64,000 bases of DNA from Stenotrophomonas sp. Iso1 (lineage in GTDB: Bacteria; Pseudomonadota; Gammaproteobacteria; Xanthomonadales; Xanthomonadaceae), in assembly GCF_027497995.1 (NCBI RefSeq), contig NZ_JAODBT010000003.1, forward strand, positions 124,001 to 188,000, in the 5' to 3' direction. This document shows, piece by piece, positions 1-9,510 of this stretch; position 1 is the first letter of the stretch, and every line of letters begins with the position of its first letter. The notes beneath the pieces were generated by a model. It searched no databases. It was not told where the DNA came from and saw nothing but the letters and a program-made list of their open reading frames with translations. Both the position numbers and the translations under genes were made by a program.

Positions 1-1546
1 CGGTCTTGTCCATGTCGAAACGCACCGGCACCCGTACCTGCCCGGCCACCGCCTCGCCATTTTTGCTGCCGGGATTCAATGTCCAGCCACGCGCGGCTTC
101 CACCGCAGCGGCGTCCAGATCGGCATGACCGGAACTGCTGTCGACCACTACACCGGTCACCGCGCCATCGGCAGCCACATTGATCTTCAACCACACTTCG
201 CCGGTATGCATGCTGGGCGGATAGCGCGGCGGCGACATCGTCGCGAAGCTGGGAATGCTGGCTGGCGTTGTTTGCGGCTCAACCGAGATGCGTCCCTTGC
301 CTGCAGTGGCGTTCTGGTTGGCGGAAGCGGCCAGCGACACCTGCAACTCAACGTCCAGCACCGAGCGACCATCAGCCGTGGACACCTTCACCCCGGCAGG
401 CGTGTCGGCAGCAATCAGCAGAATGGGGCGTGACGCCACAACGCCATCGGCCTTCAATTCGCCGCTCAAACGCAGCTGTCCGGCGTCGGCAGACTCCAGC
501 GTGAACTCCGCATTCCAGGTCACACCTTTGCCCGACTGCAGGGCGAAAGCGAACGGCTTGCCGGCATGTTCGCGGATCTGGAACTGCTGGCGTTCACCGT
601 CTGCATTCACCTCAAGTGCTACCGCGTACAACGCGCCTACGGAAGCAACCTCCTGCGTGGCCGGCTGTGCTGCCCATGCCGCGTAACCCAGTCCGCACGA
701 CATACCCAACGACACCATCACCATCGTCAACCACTGCTTTTTTCCGGGAACCGGACGCTTCAACATGGCAATACGCTCCTTCAATGGATGCGGGCTCTGC
801 CAGTGGCAACCCACTGGCAATGGGGACAATGCCAAGCCGGTCTTGAGCATGGCGTTGCCATAACTACGACGCGCGCCGCCCATGCGGGCGACAACGCGTT
901 CATCGCATGACAGCTCCTGGTCGTCACGGCAACGGCGCAGGGCAAACGGCAACAACGGATTGAACCAATGGATGCACTGCATCAGTGCCAGCAGTGCGTT
1001 GACGACGATGTCACCCCGGCGCACGTGCAGTTGCTCATGCAGCAGCACCAGTTGTTGTTCCTGTGGCGTGTAACGTTGCTCGAAGCCCGCAGGCAGCACG
1101 ATCCGCGGCCGCCACACCTGCATAACCGCCGGCAGGCCAAGCACTGCCTGCGCCTGCCAGAAACCATCGGCACGCCGCTCGACGCGCCCGAGACCTCGCA
1201 CGAAACGGCGTTGCTGGCGAATCAATCCCGCCCCCATCACCAACGCACCGCAGGCCCAGATGCCGACCAACAACAATGGCCACATTGGCAATGACTGCAG
1301 AGGCTCCACCATTGCCGTACCAATGCTTGGCGATTTACCGGCGACGTGCATCGCGGTGACGACCACACGCGGCGCAGGCAACAGCACCGCAACTGCCGCC
1401 ACCGGCACCGCCAACCACAGCAGATACGCAGCGCTGGCCCCCAACCAGTGACGCACCGGCCGGCGCAGCAACATCACCAAAGCCATCGCCGCACTGGAGG
1501 CCAAGGCGGTCATCAACAACGTCTTGAGGAGTTCAGTGCTGCTCAT
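1..1546 (-). CDS. M56 (BlaR1/MecR1-type) membrane metallopeptidase with TonB C-terminal domain, partial
   Basis: Integral membrane zinc peptidase of the BlaR1/MecR1 class, cut at its C-terminus by the left window edge (about 515 codons visible). The N-terminal part has several hydrophobic segments. The zinc motif HEQLH is encoded at 1025-1039, followed by VRRGD, typical of M56. A periplasmic region follows, and the visible end (AARGWTLNPGSKNGEAV...) reads as a TonB C-terminal domain, as in many M56 proteins. The ATG at 1544-1546 overlaps the end of the BlaI-type gene, so the two are translationally coupled. By family knowledge it senses an envelope signal and triggers loss of the BlaI-type repressor. 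No beta-lactamase gene is visible here, so the inducer and target are unknown. Confidence 0.88.
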   Translation of the reverse strand, partial: MSSTELLKTLLMTALASSAAMALVMLLRRPVRHWLGASAAYLLWLAVPVAAVAVLLPAPRVVVTAMHVAGKSPSIGTAMVEPLQSLPMWPLLLVGIWACGALVMGAGLIRQQRRFVRGLGRVERRADGFWQAQAVLGLPAVMQVWRPRIVLPAGFEQRYTPQEQQLVLLHEQLHVRRGDIVVNALLALMQCIHWFNPLLPFALRRCRDDQELSCDERVVARMGGARRSYGNAMLKTGLALSPLPVGCHWQSPHPLKERIAMLKRPVPGKKQWLTMVMVSLGMSCGLGYAAWAAQPATQEVASVGALYAVALEVNADGERQQFQIREHAGKPFAFALQSGKGVTWNAEFTLESADAGQLRLSGELKADGVVASRPILLIAADTPAGVKVSTADGRSVLDVELQVSLAASANQNATAGKGRISVEPQTTPASIPSFATMSPPRYPPSMHTGEVWLKINVAADGAVTGVVVDSSSGHADLDAAAVEAARGWTLNPGSKNGEAVAGQVRVPVRFDMDKT

Positions 1547-1907
1547 CATCAAGCCCCTCCAGCAGTTTGCGCAGCTCGGCCACATCATCGCGTGTGAGCT
1601 TTTGATGTTGGCTGAAATGCGCCACCAGTGGCGCGACACGCCCATCGAAAAGACGGTCGATCAAACTGCTGCTTTCCTCCAGCACCCAGGCATCACGCTC
1701 GACCAGCGGCGAGTACAGATAGCGACGGCCCTCCTTCTCCGCGCCAATCGCCTCCTTGTTGAGCAAGCGATTGAGCAGGGTCTTGACCGTGGCCTCCGCC
1801 CAGTCATTGCCGCGTGGCAAACGCGCCATCACCTCGTCGGCGGACAGCGGGTGCTGTCCCCACAGGACTTGCATCACGACGGCTTCGGCTTCACTGATCT
1901 GGATCAT
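1533..1907 (-). CDS. BlaI/MecI/CopY-family transcriptional repressor
   Basis: A 124-residue winged-helix repressor, the usual length for BlaI/MecI. The N-terminus (ISEAEAVVMQVLW) and the recognition region (WAEATVKTLLNRLLNKEAI) match the family pattern. The acidic C-terminal helix region is the expected dimerisation part. It is first in a two-gene operon with the M56 peptidase, whose start codon lies inside its last codons. The family represses its own operon and is inactivated by proteolysis under control of the M56 partner. A TTAC/GTAA dyad 26 bp upstream of the start is a plausible operator. Confidence 0.92.
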   Translation of the reverse strand: MIQISEAEAVVMQVLWGQHPLSADEVMARLPRGNDWAEATVKTLLNRLLNKEAIGAEKEGRRYLYSPLVERDAWVLEESSSLIDRLFDGRVAPLVAHFSQHQKLTRDDVAELRKLLEGLDDEQH

Positions 1908-1932
1908 CGTTTACGCCTGTAATTTTTTGCGA

Positions 1933-1944
1933 TTACATAAGTAA
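1933..1944. promoter_or_regulatory. putative BlaI-type operator
   Basis: Reads TTACATAAGTAA, a 12-bp dyad with 10 of 12 symmetric positions. It resembles the TACA/TGTA-type palindromes bound by BlaI/MecI/CopY regulators. It lies just upstream of the repressor start. A second inverted repeat (TGCGATT at 1928-1934, AATCGCA at 1947-1953) surrounds it, offset by 2 bp. The assignment is inferred from position and symmetry. Confidence 0.45.
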
Positions 1945-2025
1945 ACAATCGCACTGTCAAGTGCCTGCACAAGGGCTCAATGTGCCCCGTGCTGTAATGC
2001 TTCAACGCCCCAGGATCCGGACCCC

Positions 2026-3981
2026 ATGCCGCACTACCTCACCGATCTTGATGCCGCCGTGGATTGGCTGCTCACCCACACACAAGGCCAGCTGCGCATC
2101 GCTGCACCACTGGCCCTGGGCAAGCCCCATCGCCTGCTCAATGCACTGTATTCGCGGGTGGAGGCCGATGCTTCGCGTCCGATGCAGCTGTACACCGCAC
2201 TGTCTCTGAATCCACCGCAGGCTAAAGGCGACGGCCTGGAAGCGCGATTCCTGCGGCCTTTCGCAGAACGTCATTTCGGCAACGACTTTCCCCGCCTGGC
2301 CTACGCCGACGCCGTCGCCCGCGATGCCCTGCCCGCACACGTGCAGGTGGAAGAGTTCTATATGCAATCCGGCGCCTTACTCAACTCCTCCCAGGCACAG
2401 CGTCACTACACCAGCCTCAATTACACGCACGCTGCCGATGCGGTGGCACAACGCGCGCCGCAGGCCATCGTGCAGAAAGTCGCGTTCCGCGAGGGCAGCA
2501 CGCAGCTTTCGCTGTCCTGCAACAACGACATCACCCAGGACACGCTGGACGCCATCCACGCGCGTGGCTTGCCGCGCCCGCTGCTCATTGCCGAGGTGGA
2601 CCCTTTACTGCCCTGGCTCGGCGGCACCGCCGCAGTGGAGGCGGACTTCTTCGACCTGGTCGTCGTGCCCCCCGGTCCGTACCCGCATCTGTTCGGCCTG
2701 CCACGGCAGCCCGTCAGCGATGCTGACTACGCCATCGGCTTCCATGCCAGTGCTCTGGTTCGTGATGGCGGCACGCTACAGATCGGCATCGGTACGCTGG
2801 CCGACGCACTCAGCCATGCGCTGGTGTTGCGGCACACCGACAATGCGCGCTACCGGCGGATTCTGCGGGCGCTCGACCCGCAACTTGCCGACCATGCACT
2901 GGTGCAGGAGGCCGGCGGACTGGGGCCTTTCACTATCGGCTTGTACGGCTGCAGCGAAATGCTCAACGAAGGCTTCCGCGTGCTGGTACAGAGTGGTGTG
3001 ATCCGCCGCAAAGTACATGACGACTTGGCAGTGATGCAGCGTCTGGCCAATGGCAGTGCGTATGGCTCCGACTACGCCACGCTCGCTGCCGAAGGCGAGT
3101 ACCTGCACGGCGCCTTCTATCTCGGTTCTCCGGAATTCTACGATTGGCTGCGACACCTGCCTGAAGACGAACGTCGCGCGATCGGCATGCGCCGCATCAG
3201 CGAGATCAATCAACTCTATGGCGGCAATGAGACCCTTGAGCGCTTGCAGCGCCGCGACGCGCGCTTTTTCAACTCCTGCATGATCGCCACCGCCCTGGGT
3301 GCCGCGGCCTCCGATGCGCTGGAAGATGGACGCGTGGTCTCCGGTGTTGGCGGCCAGTACAACTTCGTGGCGATGGCACACGCACTGCCGGATGCACGCA
3401 GCATCCTGATGTTCCGTGCAGTGCGCGACGATGCAGGCAAACCGCAATCCAACGTGCGCTGGAACTACGGCCACACCACGATCCCACGCCACCTCCGCGA
3501 CATCTTCATCAACGAGTACGGCATTGCCGATCTGCGCAACCGCTCCGACGAAGACTGCGTCATTGCAATGACCGGCATTACCGATAGTGCATTCCAGGCT
3601 TCGTTGCTGGACCAAGCCAAGGCCGCGAAGAAGTTGGACAGTACGTTCGCTTCGCCAGAGGCTTGGCAACGCAATCAGGCCAGCGTCCTTCGCGCTGCAT
3701 TGGCCCCGTTCCGCGCCGATGGCAGCCTGCCGGATTATCCGCTGGGCAGTGATTTCACTCCGCTCGAACAGGACTTGCTGCGCGCACTCACCTGGCTCAA
3801 AGCCAACACCCGCACACGGCGTGCCAAGCTGCATACCGTGCTGGCCGCACTGCGCCAATCTGCTGGCGAGAACGACGCAATGTACCTGCAGCGGATGAGT
3901 CTGGAGTCGCCCAAGACCTTCAGCGAACGGCTCAACGCGCGCTTGTTGCGACTGGCGCTGGCAAACGTCCTGCATCACTGA
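2026..3981 (+). CDS. acetyl-CoA hydrolase/transferase-family protein
   Basis: A 651-residue protein of the class I CoA-transferase/acetyl-CoA hydrolase superfamily. The central part has LQIGIGTLADAL, then YGCSEM near residues 307-312, resembling the HTEM-type segment of the family. The C-terminal domain has SGVGGQYNF near residue 440 and INEYGIADLR, which are hallmark acetyl-CoA hydrolase C-terminal motifs. The N-terminal ~200 residues are longer and less conserved than in the ~430-500 residue succinyl/acetate CoA-transferases, so the substrate cannot be named. It would act in the cytoplasm, moving or hydrolysing CoA thioesters. It stands alone, divergent from the BlaI-type operon and convergent with tkt. 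Confidence 0.82.
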   Translation: MPHYLTDLDAAVDWLLTHTQGQLRIAAPLALGKPHRLLNALYSRVEADASRPMQLYTALSLNPPQAKGDGLEARFLRPFAERHFGNDFPRLAYADAVARDALPAHVQVEEFYMQSGALLNSSQAQRHYTSLNYTHAADAVAQRAPQAIVQKVAFREGSTQLSLSCNNDITQDTLDAIHARGLPRPLLIAEVDPLLPWLGGTAAVEADFFDLVVVPPGPYPHLFGLPRQPVSDADYAIGFHASALVRDGGTLQIGIGTLADALSHALVLRHTDNARYRRILRALDPQLADHALVQEAGGLGPFTIGLYGCSEMLNEGFRVLVQSGVIRRKVHDDLAVMQRLANGSAYGSDYATLAAEGEYLHGAFYLGSPEFYDWLRHLPEDERRAIGMRRISEINQLYGGNETLERLQRRDARFFNSCMIATALGAAASDALEDGRVVSGVGGQYNFVAMAHALPDARSILMFRAVRDDAGKPQSNVRWNYGHTTIPRHLRDIFINEYGIADLRNRSDEDCVIAMTGITDSAFQASLLDQAKAAKKLDSTFASPEAWQRNQASVLRAALAPFRADGSLPDYPLGSDFTPLEQDLLRALTWLKANTRTRRAKLHTVLAALRQSAGENDAMYLQRMSLESPKTFSERLNARLLRLALANVLHH

Positions 3982-4229
3982 TGCTGCACGCGAGTCGTCC
4001 GTTTCCACTCCAGCCCGGCTTACGAGCGGCATCGAGAAGAAAAAATGCACCAACGTCGCAGCAGCCACTTCCCAAACACGGCGCGCCACATTCCGGCGCC
4101 GCACGTTTCACCCGTGCTCCATACGCATTCTGCGCGGCGATCTAACAAGCGCTGCGCCACCCCACGCCGACGTTAAACCACCCTCGGCAAACACCTGATC
4201 CGTATTACCGAAAAATCAGGAACGAAAAA

Positions 4230-4253
4230 GGCCGGGGAAATCCCCGGCCTTTT
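4230..4253. terminator. bidirectional intrinsic terminator
   Basis: Stem GGCCGGGGA / TCCCCGGCC with a 2-nt loop, an A run on the left and a T run on the right. It sits between two convergent genes (acetyl-CoA hydrolase-like on plus, tkt on minus), so it can serve both. The rest of the 298-bp gap (3982-4279) shows no other recognisable element. Confidence 0.85.
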
Positions 4254-4279
4254 CCTTACCTCAGCACCGCCAGCCGGAA

Positions 4280-6286
4280 TCAGCCCGGCAGGTTCGCCTT
4301 GGCAGCAGCAACCACCGCTTCGGTGGTGATGCCGAAGTGCTGGTACAGCTTGTCGGCCGGTGCCGAGGCACCAAACGTATCCAGGCCGATCACCGCACCG
4401 TCCAGGCCCACGTACTGGCGCCAGAAACCGGTAACGCCGGCTTCCACTGCCACGCGGTTACGCACCGCGTTGGGCAGCACGGATTCACGGTAAGCCGCGT
4501 CCTGGCGATCGAACACGTCGGTGCACGGCATCGACACCACACGGGTCTTGATGCCAGCAGCGTCGAGCTCCGCCTTGGCCGCCATGGCCAAACCAATCTC
4601 CGAGCCGGTGCCAATCAGGATCACGTCCGGCGTACCGGCCGCATCGGCCAGCACGTAGCCGCCGCGTTCGATCTGCTTGACCTGCTCGGCAGTACGCTGC
4701 TGCGGCGCCAGGTTCTGGCGGCTGAAGATCAGGCAGCTCGGACCGTCCTTGCGCACGATGGCAGCCTTCCAGCTGACCGCCGATTCGGCGGCGTCGCACG
4801 GGCGCCACACATCGTTGTTGGGGATGTAACGCAGCGAGGACACGTGCTCCACCGGCTGGTGGGTCGGGCCGTCTTCGCCCAGACCGATGGAGTCGTGGGT
4901 GAACACGTGGATGACGTGCGCCGGGATCAGCGCGCTCATGCGCAACGCGTTGCGAGCGTAGTCGCTGAACACCAGGAAGGTGGCGTCGAACGGCAGGAAA
5001 CCACCGTGCAGCGCCAGACCGTTGGCGATGGCGCTCATGCCGAACTCACGCACGCCGTAGTGCACGTAGTTTGCATTCGGATCTTCGCCGACCACGGTCT
5101 GCGCGCCCTTCCACAGGGTCAGGTTGGAGCCGGCCAGATCGGCCGAGCCACCAATGATTTCCGGCAGCAGCGGCGCGAAGGCCTGGATTGCGTTCTGCGA
5201 CGCCTTGCGCGAAGCGATGTTCGGCGCTTCGGCTTGCACCTGGGCGATGTAGGCATCGGCCTGGGCAATGAAGTCAGCCGGCAGCTCACCGTGCGAACGA
5301 CGGGTCAGGTCTTCGGCTTCAGCCGGGAACTGCGCGGCATACTTGTCGAACAGTTGCTCCCACTCGGCCTGACGCAGCGTGCCGGTACCGCCTGCACGCC
5401 AGCCGGCGTAGATTTCTTCCGGGATTTCAAACGGGCCATATGGCCACTGCAGCGCCTTGCGGGTAGCTTCCAGTTCGTCCTTGCCCAGCGGTGCACCGTG
5501 GCTGGATTCCTGGCCGGCCTTGTTCGGCGAGCCAAAACCAATGGTGGTCTTGCAGCAGATCAGGGTCGGCTTGTCGAACTGCGACAGCGCCTGCTCAATG
5601 CCGGCCTTGATGCTTTCCGGGTCGTGGCCGTCCACGCCACGCACCACGTTCCAGCCATAGGACTCAAAACGTGCCGGCGTGTCGTCGGTGAACCAGCCTT
5701 CCACTTCACCATCGATGGAGATGTTGTTGTCATCCCAGAAGCACACCAGCTTGCTCAGGCCCCAGGTGCCGGCCAGCGATGCGGCTTCGTGCGAGATGCC
5801 TTCCATCAGGCAGCCGTCGCCCATGAACACCCAGGTGCGGTGATCGACGACTTCGAATTCCGGGCGGTTGTAGCGCTGGGACAGCAGCTTCTCGGCCAGC
5901 GCGAAGCCCACGGCGTTCGCCAGACCCTGGCCCAGCGGACCGGTAGTGGTTTCAACGCCCGGGGTTTCGTGATGCTCCGGGTGACCGGCGGTCTTGCTGC
6001 CCAGCTGGCGGAAGGCCTTGAGCTGCTCGATCGGCAGGTCGTAGCCGCTCAGGTGCAGCAATGCGTAGTGCAGCATCGAGCCGTGCCCGTTGGACAGCAC
6101 GAAACGGTCGCGGTTGAACCAGTTCGGGTTGTTCGGGTTGTGGCGGTGATAGTCGTTCCAGAGCACTTCGGCGATATCGGCCATGCCCATCGGCATGCCG
6201 GGATGACCGGACTTGGCGGCTTCGACCGCATCAGCGGCAAGAAAACGGATGGCGTTCGCCAACTGGCGGCGGGAGGGCTGCGTCAT
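4280..6286 (-). CDS. tkt: transketolase
   Basis: A thiamine diphosphate enzyme of the non-oxidative pentose phosphate pathway and close to full family length at 668 residues. It moves two-carbon units between ketose and aldose phosphates. Visible hallmarks are SGHPG (residues 26-30), the ThDP/Mg motif GDGCLMEG (156-163) followed by [10 protein letters not shown], the pyrimidine-domain segment [12 protein letters not shown], and the C-terminal [11 protein letters not shown]. The frame is open further upstream, but the start at 6286 (MTQPSRRQ) fits the family N-terminus and length. rpiA, another enzyme of the same pathway, lies at 52.9 kb. An upstream hairpin separates it from the symporter gene, so it probably has its own promoter. 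Confidence 0.97.
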   Translation of the reverse strand: MTQPSRRQLANAIRFLAADAVEAAKSGHPGMPMGMADIAEVLWNDYHRHNPNNPNWFNRDRFVLSNGHGSMLHYALLHLSGYDLPIEQLKAFRQLGSKTAGHPEHHETPGVETTTGPLGQGLANAVGFALAEKLLSQRYNRPEFEVVDHRTWVFMGDGCLMEGISHEAASLAGTWGLSKLVCFWDDNNISIDGEVEGWFTDDTPARFESYGWNVVRGVDGHDPESIKAGIEQALSQFDKPTLICCKTTIGFGSPNKAGQESSHGAPLGKDELEATRKALQWPYGPFEIPEEIYAGWRAGGTGTLRQAEWEQLFDKYAAQFPAEAEDLTRRSHGELPADFIAQADAYIAQVQAEAPNIASRKASQNAIQAFAPLLPEIIGGSADLAGSNLTLWKGAQTVVGEDPNANYVHYGVREFGMSAIANGLALHGGFLPFDATFLVFSDYARNALRMSALIPAHVIHVFTHDSIGLGEDGPTHQPVEHVSSLRYIPNNDVWRPCDAAESAVSWKAAIVRKDGPSCLIFSRQNLAPQQRTAEQVKQIERGGYVLADAAGTPDVILIGTGSEIGLAMAAKAELDAAGIKTRVVSMPCTDVFDRQDAAYRESVLPNAVRNRVAVEAGVTGFWRQYVGLDGAVIGLDTFGASAPADKLYQHFGITTEAVVAAAKANLPG

Positions 6287-6408
6287 GGTTTCGTCGGAAT
6301 CGGGAGGCTCCCGCGGAACTGCGGGCGGCCTATTGTCCCACAAGCCACCGCGCGGTTCAGGCCAAAACGCCCGCCCAAAGCGCCTCCTTCCGGCATCTAC
6401 ACAAAGCA

Positions 6409-6436
6409 GAATGGCCACCTGTTCAGGTGGCCATTC
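6409..6436 (-). terminator. intrinsic terminator of the symporter gene
   Basis: Perfect 13-bp inverted repeat (GAATGGCCACCTG / CAGGTGGCCATTC) with a 2-nt loop, between the symporter stop and the tkt start. The T tract on the minus strand is weak (TGCTTTG). Confidence 0.7.
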
Positions 6437-6459
6437 CGGCTCGCAATCGGGCGGTGGAC

Positions 6460-7767
6460 TCAGTCGCTGGAAGGCTGTCGAGCCATGTTCTCATCGCTTT
6501 CACCACGCGCCACCAACGCGGTCAGGGCCAGATCGCCCGTGACATTAAGCGCGGTACGGCACATGTCCAGGAAGTGGTTGACGCCCAGGATCAGGCCGAT
6601 ACCCACCGGATTCACGCCGACCATCGCACAGATCAGCGCGACCACCGGCAGCGAGCCCGAGGGTACGCCGGCCGTGCCAATACCACCCAGGATGCAGACC
6701 ACCATCACCATGAACTGCTGGCCGATGCTCAGGTCCACGCCGAAGAACTGCGCCAGGAAGATCACCGTCACACCCTCGAACAGGGCAGTACCGTTCTGGT
6801 TGGCGGTGGCACCCACGGTCAGTACAAAGCGCGAAACTTTGTGCGGGAAACCCATTTGGTCAGCCACCCGCAGCGCGGTTGGCAAGGTGGCATTGGATGA
6901 CGCCGTGGAAAACGCCATCAAGGTGGCTTCCTGCGTCTGCCGGAAAAACTTCAGCGGCGAACGCCCGGCCAACTTCACCGCAATGCCGTAGCTGACAAAC
7001 ATATGCAACGCCAGCGCCAGTACCACCACGCCCACGTAGGCACCCAGCTTGATCAACAGACTGAAGCCGAAGATGGCTGCCAAGTTGAACATGAAGCAGG
7101 CCACCGCATACGGCGCCAGGCGGATGACCAGGTTGATCAGGGTCATCGAGATTTCAAACAAACCCTCGATGGCCTTGCGCAGCGTGGCTACCTTTTCGGC
7201 CGGCGACAGCACCATGCCGATGCCCAGCATCAAGGCGAAGAACATCAGCGACAGGATCTTGCCGTTGTCAGAGGCCGCTTCGAGCACGTTGTTCGGCACG
7301 ATCGACAGCAGCATCTCCAGGCCTTTGGGCTGGGAGCCCACACCGGCCACGATCTCCTTGCTGCGCTCAGCGTTCTCGGCCAACAGCTGCGCCGCCACGG
7401 CCGGGTCCACGCCCGCACCGGGTTTGAACAGGTTGACCAGCACCAGTCCGATCAGCACCGCCACGCCGGACAACACAATGGTGTAAGCCAGCGACTTCCA
7501 GCCGATGCGGCCCAGCGAGCGGATGTCGCCCATCTCCGACACACCCATCACCAGTGCCGAGAAGATCAGCGGCACGATGAGCATGAAGATCAGGCTCAGG
7601 AACAACCCCGATACCGGTGTCGTCAGATATGTGGTCACCGCGTGCACCCACGGCGCACCCGGGCTCAGCGTATGCACGATCAGACCTAACAGCAGGCCGA
7701 TGCCGAAGCCGATCCCGATCTTCCAGTGGAACGGCATTTTCGCGCGTGGCGTTGCTGCATTGGCCAT
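6460..7767 (-). CDS. dicarboxylate/amino acid:cation symporter (DAACS/GltP-DctA family)
   Basis: Inner-membrane secondary transporter of 435 residues in the glutamate/C4-dicarboxylate symporter fold. Support comes from several hydrophobic segments, the serine-rich hairpin [10 protein letters not shown], and the substrate-site helix [14 protein letters not shown], with D401, R404, N408 and D412 conserved. Two sites deviate. The NMDGT sodium-binding motif of the family reads NQNGT (323-327), and the first aspartate of the TM8 motif is N397. These changes fall on residues that coordinate the coupling cations or support the substrate arginine in Pyrococcus GltPh, so ion coupling may differ. The substrate cannot be assigned from sequence. 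The gene is monocistronic. Confidence 0.93.
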   Translation of the reverse strand: MANAATPRAKMPFHWKIGIGFGIGLLLGLIVHTLSPGAPWVHAVTTYLTTPVSGLFLSLIFMLIVPLIFSALVMGVSEMGDIRSLGRIGWKSLAYTIVLSGVAVLIGLVLVNLFKPGAGVDPAVAAQLLAENAERSKEIVAGVGSQPKGLEMLLSIVPNNVLEAASDNGKILSLMFFALMLGIGMVLSPAEKVATLRKAIEGLFEISMTLINLVIRLAPYAVACFMFNLAAIFGFSLLIKLGAYVGVVVLALALHMFVSYGIAVKLAGRSPLKFFRQTQEATLMAFSTASSNATLPTALRVADQMGFPHKVSRFVLTVGATANQNGTALFEGVTVIFLAQFFGVDLSIGQQFMVMVVCILGGIGTAGVPSGSLPVVALICAMVGVNPVGIGLILGVNHFLDMCRTALNVTGDLALTALVARGESDENMARQPSSD

Positions 7768-7830
7768 CGTGGGTTTCCCTCCAGAGAATTATTCAGCTTA
7801 ACAGACGCTATACAGCGGTCTTTTCCGCTT

Positions 7831-9510
7831 TCATCGTGGATATAGAGGGTCAAGCACGGGTTTTTCCGCCATTACCCTGCCGCGCCACTGCGGCCCCTGT
7901 CGGAAAACCTCACGCAGGCGTGCCCGGGCTGCGGCCACATCGCCCTCGCCCGCCCAGCGCGCCCGCTGCATGCGCTCCAGCGCCTGACGCTGCGATTCAT
8001 CGTCCAACTTGGCCATCACTGCATCCAGGTTCTCCACGCCTGCCATTGCCGCAAGAATGTGGACAACCTCATCCAGACCACCCGTATCCAAGGCACGACG
8101 TAGATCGGCCAGGCTGTAACGCGCGCCATGCGCGTCGGCGTTGCGCGGGACATCACGCTCGCCCTCAGCAGCCACGCTCCGCCGTGACAGTCCCCAGATA
8201 AGGGTGACCAGCCACAACAAGGCGAAGCCTGCGGCCAGTGCCGGCCACAACCATGGCCGCATCGCTGACGTTGCAGACCCCGCAACGGTCAGGGCTTCGT
8301 CCGGCACCGCCGAAGCGGCCGGTGCCGGCTGCACCAGCGGCGGCGCAGCAATGCCGCCAGCGCCCTGCGTCACTTCCAGTTGCAGGTCGGGCAGCGTGGC
8401 GGTGCGTGCCTGCCCGGCCTGCACATCCCACCAATCCATGGCGATACCCGGCACAGTCAGCGTGCCCGCCTGTTGCGGCACGACGGAATACCGCCGCGTC
8501 AGCTTCAACTGCGGACTACCACCGTTGAAGGTTTCGTCGTACTGCGGTGGCTCAGCAAATACCTGCGCGCTGTCGCCCAGCGAGGGCACCGGCAGCTCGG
8601 GGAACTGCGCCTTGGTCACGCCGTTGGCCGTGACTTCGACCACGATGGTGGTCGCTTCACCGGTGCGGCCCTGTTTTGGCGCGGCGGTGTAGCGCAGTTG
8701 CAGGCCTTTCAGCGGCAGCCATGGCTGCGGCGCATTCGCCGGCGTGGCCAGCACGTTCAGTGTCTGATCCGGCCCGCGCGCACTGAGCTGGCCGCTGTCA
8801 CGACCAAAGAAATCGTCAAAGAAACCGCCCACACCCTGCCCGCTGAAACGCGCGCCCTTTACCTGTAGTGGGCCACTGCGTTCGGGTACCAACAGGAAGC
8901 GACGCTCGACCACGTTGTAACGACGGCCGCCAACCTCACGCGTTGAGGTTCGGTCATCGCCCACCCGCTGCAGCGAGGCGCCGGCTGGCGTATCCAACAC
9001 CAGTTCACCGGAAGCCAGCTGGGTGGCGAAGAACAAACGCACCACCACGCCCACGCTTTGCTGCACGTAGGGCTGCGTGACGTCTACCTCGGTTTCAATG
9101 AAGGCCAGCGCATTGCTGTCACGGCTGGCGATAGGCGCCTGCGCCACCACCAATTGCATCGGCGCGGTCTGCGCGTTGCCCACACGCAATGCGGGAATCA
9201 CCAACGTACCGGTGCGTTGTGGCGACAGCGCAACCGCGAACAGCGACGTGTTGCTGACCGCACCATTGCGCATCTGCATCTGCCGGTTGCTGCTCTGGTT
9301 GCTCAATGCGAAATCCGCACGCAGCGGGGTGTAGTCCGGCGCTGCACTCTGGTCGGTTTCAATATTGAGGGTGACGGTTTCGCCCTGATTGACGCTGTCC
9401 CGGTCCAGCCACGCGCGCGTCTGCGCATGTGCCATGCCCACACTCACCCAGGCGAGCAGACACAACAGCGCCCATCGGTTGAATTGCCGGTACCTGCTGC
9501 CTGTGCTCAT
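7831..9510 (-). CDS. batD: BatD-family membrane protein
   Basis: A 559-residue protein with an N-terminal signal peptide ending near AHAQ (residue ~30), a long periplasmic beta-rich region typical of BatD, and one transmembrane helix (LWPALAAGFALLWLVTLIWGL) before a cytoplasmic tail. It is the last gene of the moxR-bat operon, and its ATG overlaps the batB stop by 4 bp. Bat proteins are linked to aerotolerance and envelope stress in other bacteria, but the biochemical role of BatD is unknown. The assignment rests on sequence character plus operon position. Confidence 0.9.
   Translation of the reverse strand: MSTGSRYRQFNRWALLCLLAWVSVGMAHAQTRAWLDRDSVNQGETVTLNIETDQSAAPDYTPLRADFALSNQSSNRQMQMRNGAVSNTSLFAVALSPQRTGTLVIPALRVGNAQTAPMQLVVAQAPIASRDSNALAFIETEVDVTQPYVQQSVGVVVRLFFATQLASGELVLDTPAGASLQRVGDDRTSTREVGGRRYNVVERRFLLVPERSGPLQVKGARFSGQGVGGFFDDFFGRDSGQLSARGPDQTLNVLATPANAPQPWLPLKGLQLRYTAAPKQGRTGEATTIVVEVTANGVTKAQFPELPVPSLGDSAQVFAEPPQYDETFNGGSPQLKLTRRYSVVPQQAGTLTVPGIAMDWWDVQAGQARTATLPDLQLEVTQGAGGIAAPPLVQPAPAASAVPDEALTVAGSATSAMRPWLWPALAAGFALLWLVTLIWGLSRRSVAAEGERDVPRNADAHGARYSLADLRRALDTGGLDEVVHILAAMAGVENLDAVMAKLDDESQRQALERMQRARWAGEGDVAAARARLREVFRQGPQWRGRVMAEKPVLDPLYPR

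Noticed and set aside
2776-4104. Minus-strand frame opposite the acetyl-CoA hydrolase-like gene
   Set aside because: Antisense shadow; the plus-strand protein has clear family motifs.
4337-6991. Very long plus-strand open frame opposite tkt and the symporter
   Set aside because: It is antisense to two clear genes and its His/Arg/Gln-rich translation has no domain character; high-GC codon bias creates it.
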